Under the pieces are notes generated by a model that saw nothing but the letters and a program-made list of their open reading frames with translations, was not told the DNA's origin and did not search any database. Positions 34,744-46,687 of a stretch of 64,000 bases of DNA are shown here, one piece after another (position 1 is the stretch's first letter; each line of letters opens with the position of its first letter). The DNA lies in the NCBI RefSeq assembly GCF_021730395.1, contig NC_069363.1, forward strand, positions 46,119,001 to 46,183,000. Reading direction: 5' to 3'. Position numbers and translations under genes: made by a program. This DNA is from Mercenaria mercenaria. Taxonomy: Eukaryota; Mollusca; Bivalvia; Venerida; Veneridae.

Positions 34744-37095
34744 GAAAAATTATATAATTATTTTTTTTATTTAAAATTTATCTACGTCAATTATATTACT
34801 CATTCTTATAGCTCGTATTGTTTCGAAAGTTTTTTTTATTATTATTATTAAACTAATTTTAAAAGATTATAACGCATAAAATATCTAAACGTTTCACATT
34901 TTAGCAACATTTTATGTCATTTTTCAGTTTTCCTATATTCTTTTAAAGATTTATTTAAGGAAAAAAAAGACCCATTTTGTAGCGTTAGATCCCTATTGGA
35001 AATGTGTATTGAATTAATCTTTATGAAATGTTGTAATTACCTCCCTTTGATATAAAAGTATTTAAAAAAGTGGTCTATTTCTTTTGAGTTCGATAGAATT
35101 TCTAGTTTCATATTTGCATTTGATAAGTAGTGGGATATTGCAACAACTGAAATAAAATGCAAGTTTTAACAATCTGAAAGTTTTAAATAACCTGTAGCTT
35201 AAATTTGGAATTTATCTATTTTCATTCTATCGTGGTTGCGCAACTGTGATAGACAAAGGAAAGTTATAATAATTTAATAAAATTGCATTTCTAATGAATT
35301 TTGGCAAATTATGTACTTGTCAATGCAAATCTTTGACACCTTTGATACAGTAGTGTTTATATTCATATTATTCCTCAGGCAAAATATGTTAATTTAATTT
35401 ATACTTATGCAAAAATAACCCTATCTTTGTTGGGCAACAAGAATAGGAAAAACAAATTTTAGAAATACTGCCAGTGAAAATCTGATGTGTATTAAGACCT
35501 CAGTGTGTCATAAATAAGTGTAAATAATCAGCTGATTAAGTTTTGAAGACATTCATTAGTTGACCAAAATCTGATTAACTGCCTTTAAAAGGTTAAAGTA
35601 TAGAAGCCTACTTGGTAATTCTATGTTATTATAATGTAATATGTCTTTGAATGTACGTAATACATGCTATGTTTTATGTACTTTTGTGAGAACATACCCC
35701 AGCAAACATAAGACTATCTTTTATGATAGTAACGTCTTTACACATTTCACTGCCTCCAGTAAACAAACTTTAATCAATTTGTAACAAAATTTGCTCTTAT
35801 TTTGCTTGGTTGTTTTTTATATGTCCCAAAGGTGTTCTCATAGATTTTATGAACTATCACAACAGCAATGTTTAAGTGTCATGTGGTGTCATTAGAAGAG
35901 TCTTGTGTTGAATTTTGTTATATGTTCTGGTCCAATACAATGTTACATACAATACAAATAGACATTCAGCTTAAAATGATCTTCTCATATAGTTGTTTTT
36001 CCATGTCTATCCAGTCAAGATTGTCACCAGCTTTAAGATAATCGCCTTAAACAAGGTCAGAAATATAGATTCATATATACATTTGGTACTTGTATATCTT
36101 TCCAGATAGTCATTAGAATAAATTTAATCGATCTTTATTTAATGGAAAATACTGTTCGACTTTAGGAGTGCAATATAATAGTGCATATCTCTCGATGCAA
36201 AGCTAATAACCTTTTTATTATATACTTATCTATACATATTAATTCTAATTATATACATATCATGAAATTGTGAAATGGCCTAAATAAAATGTACAAAGCT
36301 GATGTAAATAAAAATAACTGGTGTATTTCAAAACAATTTTTAAAACTATTTCACCACTTAAATTCAATCTATTTTGTTTGGAACCCAGTCAGACAAAACA
36401 GATGTAATAATTTATTCGAACTTTTATTATAATTTAATTGTTGTATTAATCGTGAATGCCGTCAAGTATTTTAACTCAGTGTTGTGATGCTTTCTGGTCT
36501 AAGTACATTCACTGACTGTATGTGTATAAATTAGTTCCGCACAGGCCGATGGTAATTCGCGTAAGGCAGGTTAAATGATAACTCATCACCTTTCAAGCAC
36601 AGAATGAATCAAAACGATTTTGTTTTTATATTGCTAAATCATATTCCGTGGTTCTAAAGTACATTCTTAAAGATTATTCACTATCACAACAGCAATATTA
36701 AAGTACTGTCTGATAAACGTAAACTATCACTAAGTACTTGGACTCTTGGACTGTAATTATATTTTCTGGTAATTTGGTTCCGGTACTTTTGAACGTTTAC
36801 AGTCCGAAGGACAGAACCAATCAAGTATGGTCTGCCATTATTTTGCATGGTGGTTTTCTTTGCTTCCATATGATCTTCTTTTAGATTTTATGTACATGAA
36901 ATTGTCAAATTTAATGTAATTGTATGACTAAACTTTTAAGAATTAGTCTGATATTCCAGTGATACCTGTATCAAAAAGTAGAATAGATTACGTAACCAGC
37001 TTTCAAAAATAAATTTTAAACAGATCTGAAGCAGTAAGTAGGTAGTACGTAGGAAAGTCTGTATATAGGAAAGACAGTCAGACAGACTGGACGGA
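34744..37095. other. long AT-rich stretch with no assigned gene
   Basis: No motif-bearing frame or named repeat is visible. It lies 3' of copy C and may include part of its 3' UTR. Confidence 0.4.
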
Positions 37096-37172
37096 CGGAC
37101 CGACCAATAGATAGATAGATAGATAGGTAGGTAGGTAGGCAGGTAGCTAGGTAGATAGATAGATAGATAGAT
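37096..37172. repeat. (GATA/GGTA)n microsatellite beside copy C stop
   Basis: About 19 tetranucleotide units of GATA and GGTA end within a few bases of the stop codon of copy C, so the repeat would start its 3' UTR. Confidence 0.93.
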
Positions 37173-37173
37173 T

Positions 37174-38832
37174 TTAAGTAATGGTCTCAAGAAATTTGTT
37201 AATGAGCTCTACATCGAATGAATCTTTTTTCGGCTCATTTCGCTTCACTTTGTATCTAACCAATTGTTTCAATGATACGAATTTGATACCATAACAATAG
37301 CCATAATTTTTTGGATCATAAAACAAATCCCATTTGTCCGTTGCCCCATTGTCAGTAAAATGGTCTTCTCCCCATGCGCGCCCCTGTGAAATGGAATTGT
37401 TCTTGAAAGCATGAGCTTGAATAGAAATTCCATGATCATTTCCAAGTAAAGCTTTGTCAACCTCGTGCAAAAATAAAAGGTCAACATCTGTTCGTTTGCG
37501 CAGGCCATAAAATCCAAGCACTGTTCCTGAGTCAATCATGACGTCATCTCCTCCCACACAGATACCTGGCAGTGTCTTTATCGGTGCAATAGATGAACGT
37601 CTGGCAACTTCTTTTGCAATTAATTTACAATCAGACGCATTCTTTGCGTAGTTCATCAATTGTATGGAATTTGGATTAAGTATCATTTCTGCAAGAATTA
37701 CATTCTCTTCTGTAGTATCGGGAATGTGAACACTGGATTTAAAGATATTATCAGTGTAAAGCTTTCTTACTTTATTTTTACACTGAACTAAATCTCTGTT
37801 GCGTTGTGCATAGACAAATAAAAATATGGCACTGTATGTTGAATTGAATTTTGAAAGCATATGTTGAATTTTTGTCTGCAGCCAAGCTTGTTGCCCATAC
37901 ATATGAGTGATTAATTGCCGCATTCCACTTTTAGTGAAGTTGATTTCTCTTTCATATAAAATGCCATTGTCTTTTGAGCATTGTTCTTTCACAATTTTAC
38001 GCATAGCGTCATCTTTGCTGCGATTATTTGAAAATACGGAAACAATATAAACCAAAGTTTTCAAGGATGGAAGCTTCAACTGGATTTTCATCCATTCCAA
38101 CATGACCATATTCGACGTCTTCTCCGACAATCCTCTGCCTTTAAAGAACTTATATCCCCAATTAAAGGAACGCTGTTTATAACTGTGATGTTCAAAACAT
38201 GCATTCTTTGATAATATTATTGAAGCCGATATTCTATGTGCACCATTAAGAAGAAATCCTATTTTGTCCAACGGAATCCTCGATCTGCTAGAATTAAATC
38301 CACTCGTTTTTATGGCTTCTATCGTTTTATGAAATGATAAAATGAAATCAGACTGATTTTTCTTATTTCTGCATGGTAGTTTCCCATCGAACCAGGACAT
38401 GTTAGTGTTGCTACAGTATTCTATGAAATGGTTCCACACTCGAATATGTTCAGTATATGCATCTTCTATTACGCTTGGAACTCGCTTCTTGTAAACATAG
38501 AAATATGCATAAACCATTTTGACTATTAAATCAAATCTGTACGATTGTAAATGATTTGAAGGATTCTCGAATAGAGAATCTGAACCACTGCTTTGTTTTC
38601 TCATTTCTAAACTACTATGGTTTCTAGTTACCACTATTTCAACATGATCCCTTTGAGAAATAATTTGTACCATATGATGATCTGGCACGACGAATACAAA
38701 ACAGACTATAAATGCTGTTACTATTAAACATACACAAAATAACCATTTCAGTCGTTTGTTTAGTACTGTTTCCGTTCTTTGGAAACGTTTCCTGTTTTGC
38801 AAAAGCATATTCTTTTTAGCTGTTAATCTCAA
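37174..38832 (-). CDS. copy C: short paralogue without GT31 region
   Basis: The predicted protein has 552 residues. A basic tail (1-29) is followed by an anchor at about 30-49 and a short stem (50-85). Homology with copies A and B starts sharply at S-L-F-E-N-P-S (86-92) and continues to the end. NGAHR is at 196-200 and G-T-x11-D-V-D spans 436-451. The whole GT31-like region, some 250 residues in A and B, is absent. Because the frame is open from start to stop and the anchor is kept, it looks like a working alternative architecture and not a broken copy. The orientation is opposite to A and B. Function is unknown; a nucleotidyl- or LicD-type phosphotransfer in the secretory pathway is a guess from fold motif and topology. 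Confidence 0.85.
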   Translation of the reverse strand: MRLTAKKNMLLQNRKRFQRTETVLNKRLKWLFCVCLIVTAFIVCFVFVVPDHHMVQIISQRDHVEIVVTRNHSSLEMRKQSSGSDSLFENPSNHLQSYRFDLIVKMVYAYFYVYKKRVPSVIEDAYTEHIRVWNHFIEYCSNTNMSWFDGKLPCRNKKNQSDFILSFHKTIEAIKTSGFNSSRSRIPLDKIGFLLNGAHRISASIILSKNACFEHHSYKQRSFNWGYKFFKGRGLSEKTSNMVMLEWMKIQLKLPSLKTLVYIVSVFSNNRSKDDAMRKIVKEQCSKDNGILYEREINFTKSGMRQLITHMYGQQAWLQTKIQHMLSKFNSTYSAIFLFVYAQRNRDLVQCKNKVRKLYTDNIFKSSVHIPDTTEENVILAEMILNPNSIQLMNYAKNASDCKLIAKEVARRSSIAPIKTLPGICVGGDDVMIDSGTVLGFYGLRKRTDVDLLFLHEVDKALLGNDHGISIQAHAFKNNSISQGRAWGEDHFTDNGATDKWDLFYDPKNYGYCYGIKFVSLKQLVRYKVKRNEPKKDSFDVELINKFLETIT

Positions 38833-38997
38833 TTATGTAGTATTAGTGTATCAGCTTCTATGTAACAGTTTTGTGTCGATTTGTAAATGATTACAATCTT
38901 GACTCACATGGCCGAAGTGTTGATTTATCACCTTCTTACGTCAAAATTCTTCAGACATATATATGAAGAAACAAAATTCTAAATCCATAACGTGAGT

Positions 38998-39015
38998 CTG
39001 AAAAAAAGACAAAAA
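38998..39015 (-). promoter_or_regulatory. probable 3' splice acceptor upstream of copy C
   Basis: On the minus strand TTTTTTGTCTTTTTTTCAG is followed by ACTCACG, 165 bp before the start codon at 38832. The distance matches copies A and B. Confidence 0.45.
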
Positions 39016-39404
39016 ATGTGATTATGTAGAAAGACATTAGAAATCTTTCATTTCTCTCAGTTATAATTTACTTCAAAATTTCTTAAAATGCTAAAATACA
39101 GATATTCATAAGTCAACGGCAGCTCTTGCATATTTCATAGACGGTATGCATTCTTGGCTAATTGAATTAGATCGCAGGTAAAATCGGGATTGTAGTGACA
39201 TAACTGTAGCATGCAATGGTACTTTTATAATTGCTGTTTCTTTAGAGTAGTCAGTGAAATACATGTATCATTATAGTATTAGATTTTTTTCCAGATGTGC
39301 TAAGATACTTTAACATAGAAAAAAAATATTATTCATGCATCATAAATATATATGGGTAATCAAAAAAAAAAGAGAAAACTAGAAAATTCTTTTGTAAAAA
39401 AGCG

Positions 39405-40672
39405 CATGTCTCCCCCAATGCAAAGTCCTATAGGCAAGAAGTCAATAGGGGTCAGGAGCGAAAGTTAAAGAGACACTGATTGTTGGCTGCAATAGGGATC
39501 ATCTACTTGGCATGTCCAGTCATCCCGCTAAATTTCAACACTCTTGGCCTAGTGGTTCTCAAGTCACTGATCAGGCTCCTGTGACCTTGACCTTTGATCA
39601 AGTGACCTCAAAATAAATAGGGGTCATCTACTCTGCATGTCCAATCATCCTATTAAGTTTCAACATTGTAGGTCAAGCGGTTCTCAAGTTATTTCCAAAA
39701 AATGATTTTACATGAACAGGTCACTGTGACCTTGACCTTTAATAGACTGACCCCAAAATCAATAAGGGTCATCTACTCTGCATGTTCAATCATCCTATGA
39801 AGTTTCAACATTCTGGGTCAAGTGGTTCTCAAGTTATTCATCGGAACTGGTTATCAATGTTCAGGTCCCTGTGACCTTGACCTTTAACAGAGTGACCCCC
39901 AAAAACAATAGGGGTCATTTACTCTGCATGAACAATCATCCTATGAAGTTTCAACATTCTGGGTCGAGAGGTTCTCAAGTTATTGATTGGAAATGGTTTT
40001 CCATGTTCAGGCCCCTGTGGCCTTGACCTTTAACAGAGTGACCCTAAAATCGTTAGGGGTCATCTACTCTGCATGACAAATCATCCTATGAAGTTTCATC
40101 ATTTTGGGTCAAGTGGTTCTCAAGTTACTGACCGGAAATGGTTTTCAATGTTCAGGCCCCTGTGACCTTGACCTTTAATGGAGTGACCCCAAAATCGATA
40201 GGGGTCATCTACTTTGCATGTATAATCATCCTATGAAGTTTCAACATTCTGGGTCAAGTGGTTCCCTAGTTATTGATCGGAAATGGTTTTTAATGTTCAG
40301 GCCCCTGTGACCTTGACCTTTGACGGAGTGACCCCAAAATCAATAGGGGTCATCTACTCTTCATGACCAATCATCCTATGAAGTTTCAACATTCTGGGTC
40401 AAGTGGTTCTCTAGTTATTGATCGGAAATGGTTTTCAATGTTCAGGCCCCTGTGACCTTGACCTTTGATGGAGTGACCCCAAAAGCAATAGGGGTCGTCT
40501 ACTCCAGCAGCACTACAACCCAATGAAGTTTGAAGGTTCTAGGTCAAATGGCTCTCTAGTTATTGCTCGGAAATGAAGTGTGACGTACGGACGGACGGAC
40601 GGACGGAAGGACGGACGGACGGACGGACAGGGCAAAAACAATATGTCTCCTGGGGGAGACATAATTATATGA
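39405..40672 (+). repeat. tandem array of about 145-bp units with inverted ends
   Basis: About seven units share GTGACCTTGACCTTT, GGGGTCATCTACTCTGCATG, TCATCCTATGAAGTTTCAAC and CAAGTGGTTCTCAAGTTA. The left border has ATGTCTCCCCC and the right TGGGGGAGACAT, an inverted pair, after a (GGAC)n tail at 40590-40630. The bordered array behaves as one interspersed unit; there is no coding frame. Confidence 0.9.
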
Positions 40673-41500
40673 TTTAGGAAACGATGACTGAGAAAACGGT
40701 TTCAAATGTTTTCCATAAAATGTCAATAAATATTTTAAGGTCTTATTATAGGAATAATGTTGGTTGATATTTTAAAGGGCATGTATGTTTTTCAATGACA
40801 GAAGATGAAATCTTGTTTTTAAAACGATATTTCTTTTAGACAATTTAATGAATAAATGGTACATTTGATTTTATGTATCAATCCATGTCACCTGGTTTGG
40901 TTTTGTTTTGTTTCGTTATACATTGCAGAAAGTGTTAGTGCAATGATACTGGTGTGCTCTTTTCAATATAAATTATGAATAACCATTTGTAGGGAGGATT
41001 CACTGCTGAGATTTCGTTCAACGTAGCATGGACAAAAAGGAACGGAGTAACAACAAAAGGACTGACTTAGCCTCAATGTTTCACCTGAGAAGGACCATGA
41101 CGTTTTGGTCGAGTGGTGAACATCAATAAAGTAGATTATTATAAGTTATATAAAGCTTTTTCATACCACATTACCAATTAATAGCCCAGTTGAAAGGGTC
41201 TAGTTAATATAACTCATGAGAAGTTGTTCAGCTCTGACAACGTCATCCCACAGTGAAGTCGAGTCATTAAAGCTTATTCAGAAAGTTCTATGACTCCATG
41301 CAATAAAGGTCAGCATAATATTTCATAAGAACTTTTTTATTTCTATCTGTAATAAGCCGAACTCTTTGAATACAATGTAGAGGGATACAGGAAATGATGC
41401 TAGGGATCAAATCTGGTAAATATCCATCATTTGGTTCATAAGAACACGTTGTTTCAATGTATTTGTACCCACCCCAAACCCCACCCACCAACAAAGGGGG
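40673..41500. other. nothing recognised
   Basis: Only short frames without motifs. Confidence 0.4.
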
Positions 41501-41504
41501 TACA

Positions 41505-41861
41505 GTTGCCCTTGTCCGTCCGAATTTTTGTCGTGTATATCATAAAAAATATTTGATCGAGAGACATCACACCTCACAGGATTGTAATTCAGTAGGTAAA
41601 GTTGTGCAAAAAGTGTTTTAAATGGGATCTCTCACAGCTATATCAGAGCTATGGCCCTTGACTTAGTCAAAAATATGCATAAAAGGGCCTACATGTTTGT
41701 GCCACATGTATCGTAAAACGTATTTTATCTAAAATTATCAAATATAATTCAGCATATGAAGTTGTGTACCTTGGGTTTCGTTAGAGATTTGTTCAGTAAG
41801 ACCAGAGTTATGGCCCTCGACTTTGTCAAAAATATGCATCAAAGTTTGTGTTGCACGTATC
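41505..41861 (+). repeat. tandem repeat, left part (interrupted)
   Basis: Units hold (A)GAGTTATGGCCCTTGACTT-GTCAAAAATATGCAT and GTTGTGTACCTTGGGTTT. The series resumes at about 42690-42850 after the foldback element, so that element inserted into this array. Confidence 0.75.
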
Positions 41862-41865
41862 TTAA

Positions 41866-42677
41866 GGTTTCGATGGAGGCCTTGAGAAACAAAAATCAAA
41901 CAACACCAAATCATAGAAAGAAAGAGTTGTTTGACATGAAAATTGAACAGCATGTAAAACATGTATATTACTTTACGAAACAAGTGTCAGTATACTGATA
42001 TAAACATTGAATTCCGGAAAAGGGCTGCCTAAAGGGGCTCCACTTCCGGACAGTTAAACGCCTTTAAAAACTCTCCATTTTCAAAGAACAGTTACACATG
42101 TTCGTTTTGATGCATTTGCAATAGCGTGCGAGTGGTGAAATTTCGCATAACAAGGTGGAACACAGTTTTCAGCAACTGTTTATCTTTATTTCTTTACAAA
42201 TAGCATTCATTTTCAAAGGGAGACAACTGTTCCCGATTATTTTAAGTACAAATGGCATTCATTTTCAAAGGGAAACAACTTTTTCCGATTATTTTAAGTA
42301 ATCTTTGAGAAAAAGTTGTCTCCCTTTGAAAATGAATGCCATTTGTAAAAAAGAAAAGATAAACAATTGCTGAAAACTATGTTCCACCTTGTTACGTGAA
42401 ATTTCACCACTCGCACGCTATTGCAAATGCATCAAAACAAACACGTGTAACAGTTCTTTGAAAATGGTGAGTTTTTTAAAGGCGTTTAACTGTCCGGAAG
42501 TGGAGCCCCTTTGGGCAGCTCTTTTCATGAATTCAATGTTTATATCAGTATACTGACACTTGTTTCGTAAAGTAATATACATGTTTTACATGCTGTTCAA
42601 TTTTCATGTCAAACAACTCTTTCTTTCTATGATTTGGTGTTGTTTGATTTTTGTTTCTCAAGGCCTCCATCGAAACC
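41866..42677. mobile_element. 812-bp foldback DNA element, TTAA target duplication
   Basis: Arms of nearly 390-400 bp are inverted copies of each other round a short centre near 42280-42310. The left end reads GGTTTCGATGGAGGCCTTGA and the right end is its complement; both are directly bordered by TTAA (41862-41865 and 42678-42681). TTAA duplications are known for piggyBac and Kolobok groups, so a non-autonomous relative of one of these is likely. It has no transposase. Fragments of the same family are at 23.2 and 26.24 kb. Confidence 0.92.
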
Positions 42678-42681
42678 TTAA

Positions 42682-42960
42682 AATTTTTTTTAACTAGGAT
42701 CATGAATCATAATTATTCAGCATGTGACGCTGTGAACCTTGGGTTTTGTTCGGGCCATCTATAGAGTTATGGCTCTTGATTAAATCACAAATATGCATAA
42801 AGGGCTTACAAATTTTGTTGTGTGTATCATATGGGTGCATTACACCCATCGTGAAAGTCATCGAAAAAGCCGATAATAAATCCGGCCAGGTTAATCGGTC
42901 GTCGCGACTGTTCGGCAGTTTTCGGTCTACTCCATTATTTACGGTCATGTAATCCCTTCA
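42682..42960 (+). repeat. tandem repeat, right part (interrupted)
   Basis: GTGAACCTTGGGTTTTGTTC and AGAGTTATGGCTCTTGATT followed by AATATGCATAAAGGGC are degenerate forms of the units at 41505-41861. Confidence 0.65.
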
Positions 42961-42984
42961 TATGATGGAAAACACTGAAAGAGT

Positions 42985-43946
42985 ACATATATATGCATGT
43001 ATACGTTTCTTAAATGCTCCCCATAAATCATGTAACGAAGCTATTATGGGAGATTGTGGTCGATATCCTATGTATATTGTAGCGCAAAAAAAAGATGCAT
43101 TAAGTACTGGATCAAGATTTTGGAAATGCCAGACTGTTGTTATGTAAAAAAATGCTATAACATGTTACTAAAATCAGATTCCCTTGGATATAGTAACTGG
43201 GCCAGTGTTATCAAACCTAATCTGTACAGTAATGGTTTTGGATTTATTTGGGAAAGTCAAAAAGTAAACAATCCAAATGTTTTATATATACTTATTTGCA
43301 ACGTCTAAAGGATCAGTATCTACAAATGTGGAATACAAAATGCGCTGAGAATAGAAAATTAATATATTACCATGTATTTAAGACAAATTTTGATGTTGAA
43401 GCATATGTAGATGCTATAGATATAGTTAAGTTCAGATCAAGTCTCGTCTCTCTTAGATCATCATCTCACCTACTGTTAATAGAAAAAGGAAAACATTTAG
43501 GTATACCTAAAAATGATAGATTATGTTTTAATTGTAATGGTTGTGTCGAAGACGAGTACCACTTTATACTTATTTGTCCAGTGTATAGAAATTTACGACA
43601 AAAATATCTGCAAGAAAAATATTTTAGAAACCCAAATGTTCATAATTTTTGTATTTTGATGTCATGTACCAATGGCAGTATTATTAGAAACTTAGCAATG
43701 TATATATATTATGCTTTTAAGTTAAGGGCGGATTATTGTGACAATCGGTAATATGATTAGTAATCTATGTCATGTGTGACGAACTGTAAATGACTGTATC
43801 TTTTGTGTATTATATTTGATAAAATGTCAGCTGTATCACACAAGTACATACTGTATGCATGTATTGTATTAGCTTAGCTATGTAAATATTGTGTATATGG
43901 GCCGGAGGCCTTCATGCTTGTTAAATAAACTGAACTGAAACTGAAC
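42985..43946 (+). mobile_element. 5'-truncated LINE, C-terminal end only
   Basis: The remnant encodes the end of a LINE ORF2 related to the element at 51.5-58.1 kb: K-Y-W-I-K-I-L-E-M at about 43100 and a Cys/His block C-F-N-C-x5-D-E-Y-H-F-I-L-I-C at about 43525-43575. The frame changes near 43080 and 43300. The 3' UTR ends with GGGCCGGAGGCCTTCATGC and a TGAACTGAAAC-type tail near 43946. The open part 43248-43751 is dead remnant, not a host gene. Confidence 0.87.
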
Positions 43947-44039
43947 TGATTCTTCACCAATGTACCCTCATATTAACATCGACGATCATATGGATTAAAT
44001 AAATATTATAAAGGCTCTTTTACAGTGCTTGCAACTATA

Positions 44040-44850
44040 AATAAGAACGGTTATCAACAAAAGTAAATTGGTCAACCAATCGGAACCAAAATAAGGGTAA
44101 CCAAGTAAGCAGAAAAAGAGACATTTTTTTCTCAAATTATTTTCAATACATGTTTTATAGGTATATACTAAAATAACCAAAAGTAACCAGGAGCAACCAA
44201 AGAAAATAAGGATTACCTAGTAACCAGAAAAAATGACATGCTTTTTTTTCAAATTATTTTCAAAACACGTTTCATAGGTATATGCTAAAGTAACCAAAAG
44301 TAACCAGGAGTAACCAAAGAAAAGAAGGATACCCAAGTAACCAAAAAAGGAGACATTTTTTTCTCCAATTATTTTCAATATATATTTCATAGGTATGTGC
44401 TAAAATACCCAAAAGTAACCAGGAGTAACCAAAGAAAAGAATAGTAACCCAGTAACCAGAAAAAGGGACATTTTTTCTCAAATTATTTTCAATATATGTT
44501 TCATAGGTATATGCTAAAGTACTGTAACCAAAAGTAACCAGGAACTTGACACAAACAAAAAAAAGGTTAACCCAGTAACCAGAAAAAGAGACATTTTTTT
44601 TTCTAAAATTATCTTCAATACATGTTTCATAGGTATATGCTAAAAAAACAAAAGTAACTAATCAGGAGTAGGCTAAGAAAAGAAGGGTGACCTAGTAACC
44701 AGGAAAAGAGACATGTTTTTTTTTTCTCTAATTATTTTCAATACATGTTTCATAGGTATGTGTACTAGTAACCAAAAGTAACCCTGAGTAAACAAAGAAA
44801 AGAAGGCTAACCATGTAACCAGAAATAGAGACAACATTTTTACCAAAAAA
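44040..44850 (+). repeat. tandem array, about 118-bp unit, seven copies
   Basis: Units share AACCAAAAGTAACCAGGAG, AGTAACCAGAAAAAGAGACA and ATTTTCAATACATGTTTCAT. Spacing between successive AACCAGAAAA motifs is about 115-123 bp. The minus-strand hydrophobic frames 43995-44864 are artefacts of reading through it. Confidence 0.92.
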
Positions 44851-45710
44851 CTTATTTTAGTCATTGGCTAAGTGTATTGCTGCACCTTTAAAAAAGAGTA
44901 ACCAAAGCAATAGAGTAAGTAACCCCAGTAATCATATGTATAAAGTAGGTTACAAATGGACTTATTGCACGGCCCATCAGGGCCGGGCATATAGAGGTGT
45001 TTTAGAATGTGCCATGGGTTCGGATTTGACAATTTTTCCCTTCGAGTCACATTTTCTGTTAAATTTTCGTTTGACACTCAGAAAGTGAATATTCTAACGT
45101 ATAATCGCAACAATAATGGAATTGATATTATTTAATTCTGTTCCTTCTGGTTTATATTTTCCAATATTTGCAGAATTTGCATTATATTGAATCGGATTTG
45201 ATCATTTTCAGCCTTTCAAGTTATTCGCACAGGGCCATTGGCGCATGCGCAGTGAAAATTATGTCATTCTTCTTACTGTACATGTAGTCAGTATAACGTC
45301 TTTTTTATTAAAATAATTTGATGTTGATTTTGTCAAGAACAAGGTAAGTTGTTACCAACAATTTTGTTTTTGATAACTATGCATTTTGAGTGCCAATTCA
45401 CATGCGTTGACTAAATTCTAGAATACACCACCCCCATAGCGAGTCACCCTAAGTGATGACCTACTTACACTATCAATAGGAAACCTGAATAAACTAGCAT
45501 GCTTTAGAAGACTTTTTGCTTAGTTACGCATTTTAATATGTTTATAGAGGTGAGTTGCAGTCAAAGTAACATTTTTAATGCGTATAAATGTGAAGTTGCT
45601 GAAGACGGAATAGTGTAAACAATAGACCACGTGACTTTTGGCGCGAATTTACTACACATACATGTACATAGGCTACTGGCAGGTGGCGCTGTGTAAGGTT
45701 TTTCCAATTA

Positions 45711-46684
45711 TTAAAGGGAATTCCTATAGTTTTTTATGCGCATCTTTCTGCGCAGCTGACACTTTCTATGGAAAACTGAAGTGAAGTCAACATTTGTTGA
45801 AACATGTAACAGACAACCTTAAATATGAGGATTTTTGAATGAAGTTTTAACAGTAATCAAATGTTGATACTGGTTTATGTTGTATTGACAAGTTTCATGC
45901 CTGACAGGTATCTTGCCATTTTTGTGGTTGTGTTTTCACATCGCATTTTAGTACAAAGACAGTGTTGTTCATGTAAGACAATTGACTTAGTACTGATAAG
46001 ACAATATCACCTTCCAGATCATTTAGTATTCAATTATAGAAAGAATTAAGAATTTTGAAACATTTTTTTAACTTCTAGTAGATATACATGTAATCAATTT
46101 TGTCAGGTTTGCGCCATTTTCGCCCGAACAGGTGTTGTATTCAAGCGGTCCCAACATAAAATTTAGCCTGGTGATCCATACATTTTTAGCAATTTTAATG
46201 CTCACAATACAATTATTTATACACAAGAAAAACAGGAAAAAATTCTATGAAACAGTTTTTTCAAAATTTAAAAAGAAATATTCTTCACTGAGGGTATTTT
46301 TCATTGAAAAAAAGTTCACAAAAGTGAATATGAAACAAGGTTTTTTTCATTTGTACCCATTATTGTAAGGATATAGTATTACCAATATGACTATGATATC
46401 AAATAAGTATATAATAAAATCTGTAAAAAGAATAAACCTTATTGTGTTGTCTTAATGTATATTTTGGTTGGTGTTTATAAAAATGCAGAAAAATATGAAA
46501 ATGTTGAAAAATCGCTGGCAGTTTCAGCAACAGAAGGTGTGTTCAAAACAATTTTTCACAAAAACAAGCCTGGTGACCCATTGCTTTTATTTGTTCATTG
46601 TTTTCAGCACAAATTTTCCTTTCATATATGTGAATTTGAAAAAAAATTCTATGAAAGGAAAAAAACTATAGGAGTTCTCTTTAA
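45711..46684. mobile_element. TTAA-bordered element, about 970 bp
   Basis: The left end is TTAA then AGGGAATTCCTATAGTTTTT; the right end, reversed, is TTAA then AGAGAACTCCTATAGTTTTT. These are 18 of 20 identical inverted repeats with a TTAA duplication. Inside, two related stretches (about 46160-46260 and 46555-46660) repeat CCTGGTGA-CCAT and AAAAAATTCTATGAAA. The frames within lack transposase motifs. Confidence 0.75.
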
Positions 46685-46687
46685 ATG

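Noticed and set aside
43995-44864. Hydrophobic minus-strand frames, possible membrane peptides
   Set aside because: They are readings through the 118-bp tandem array.
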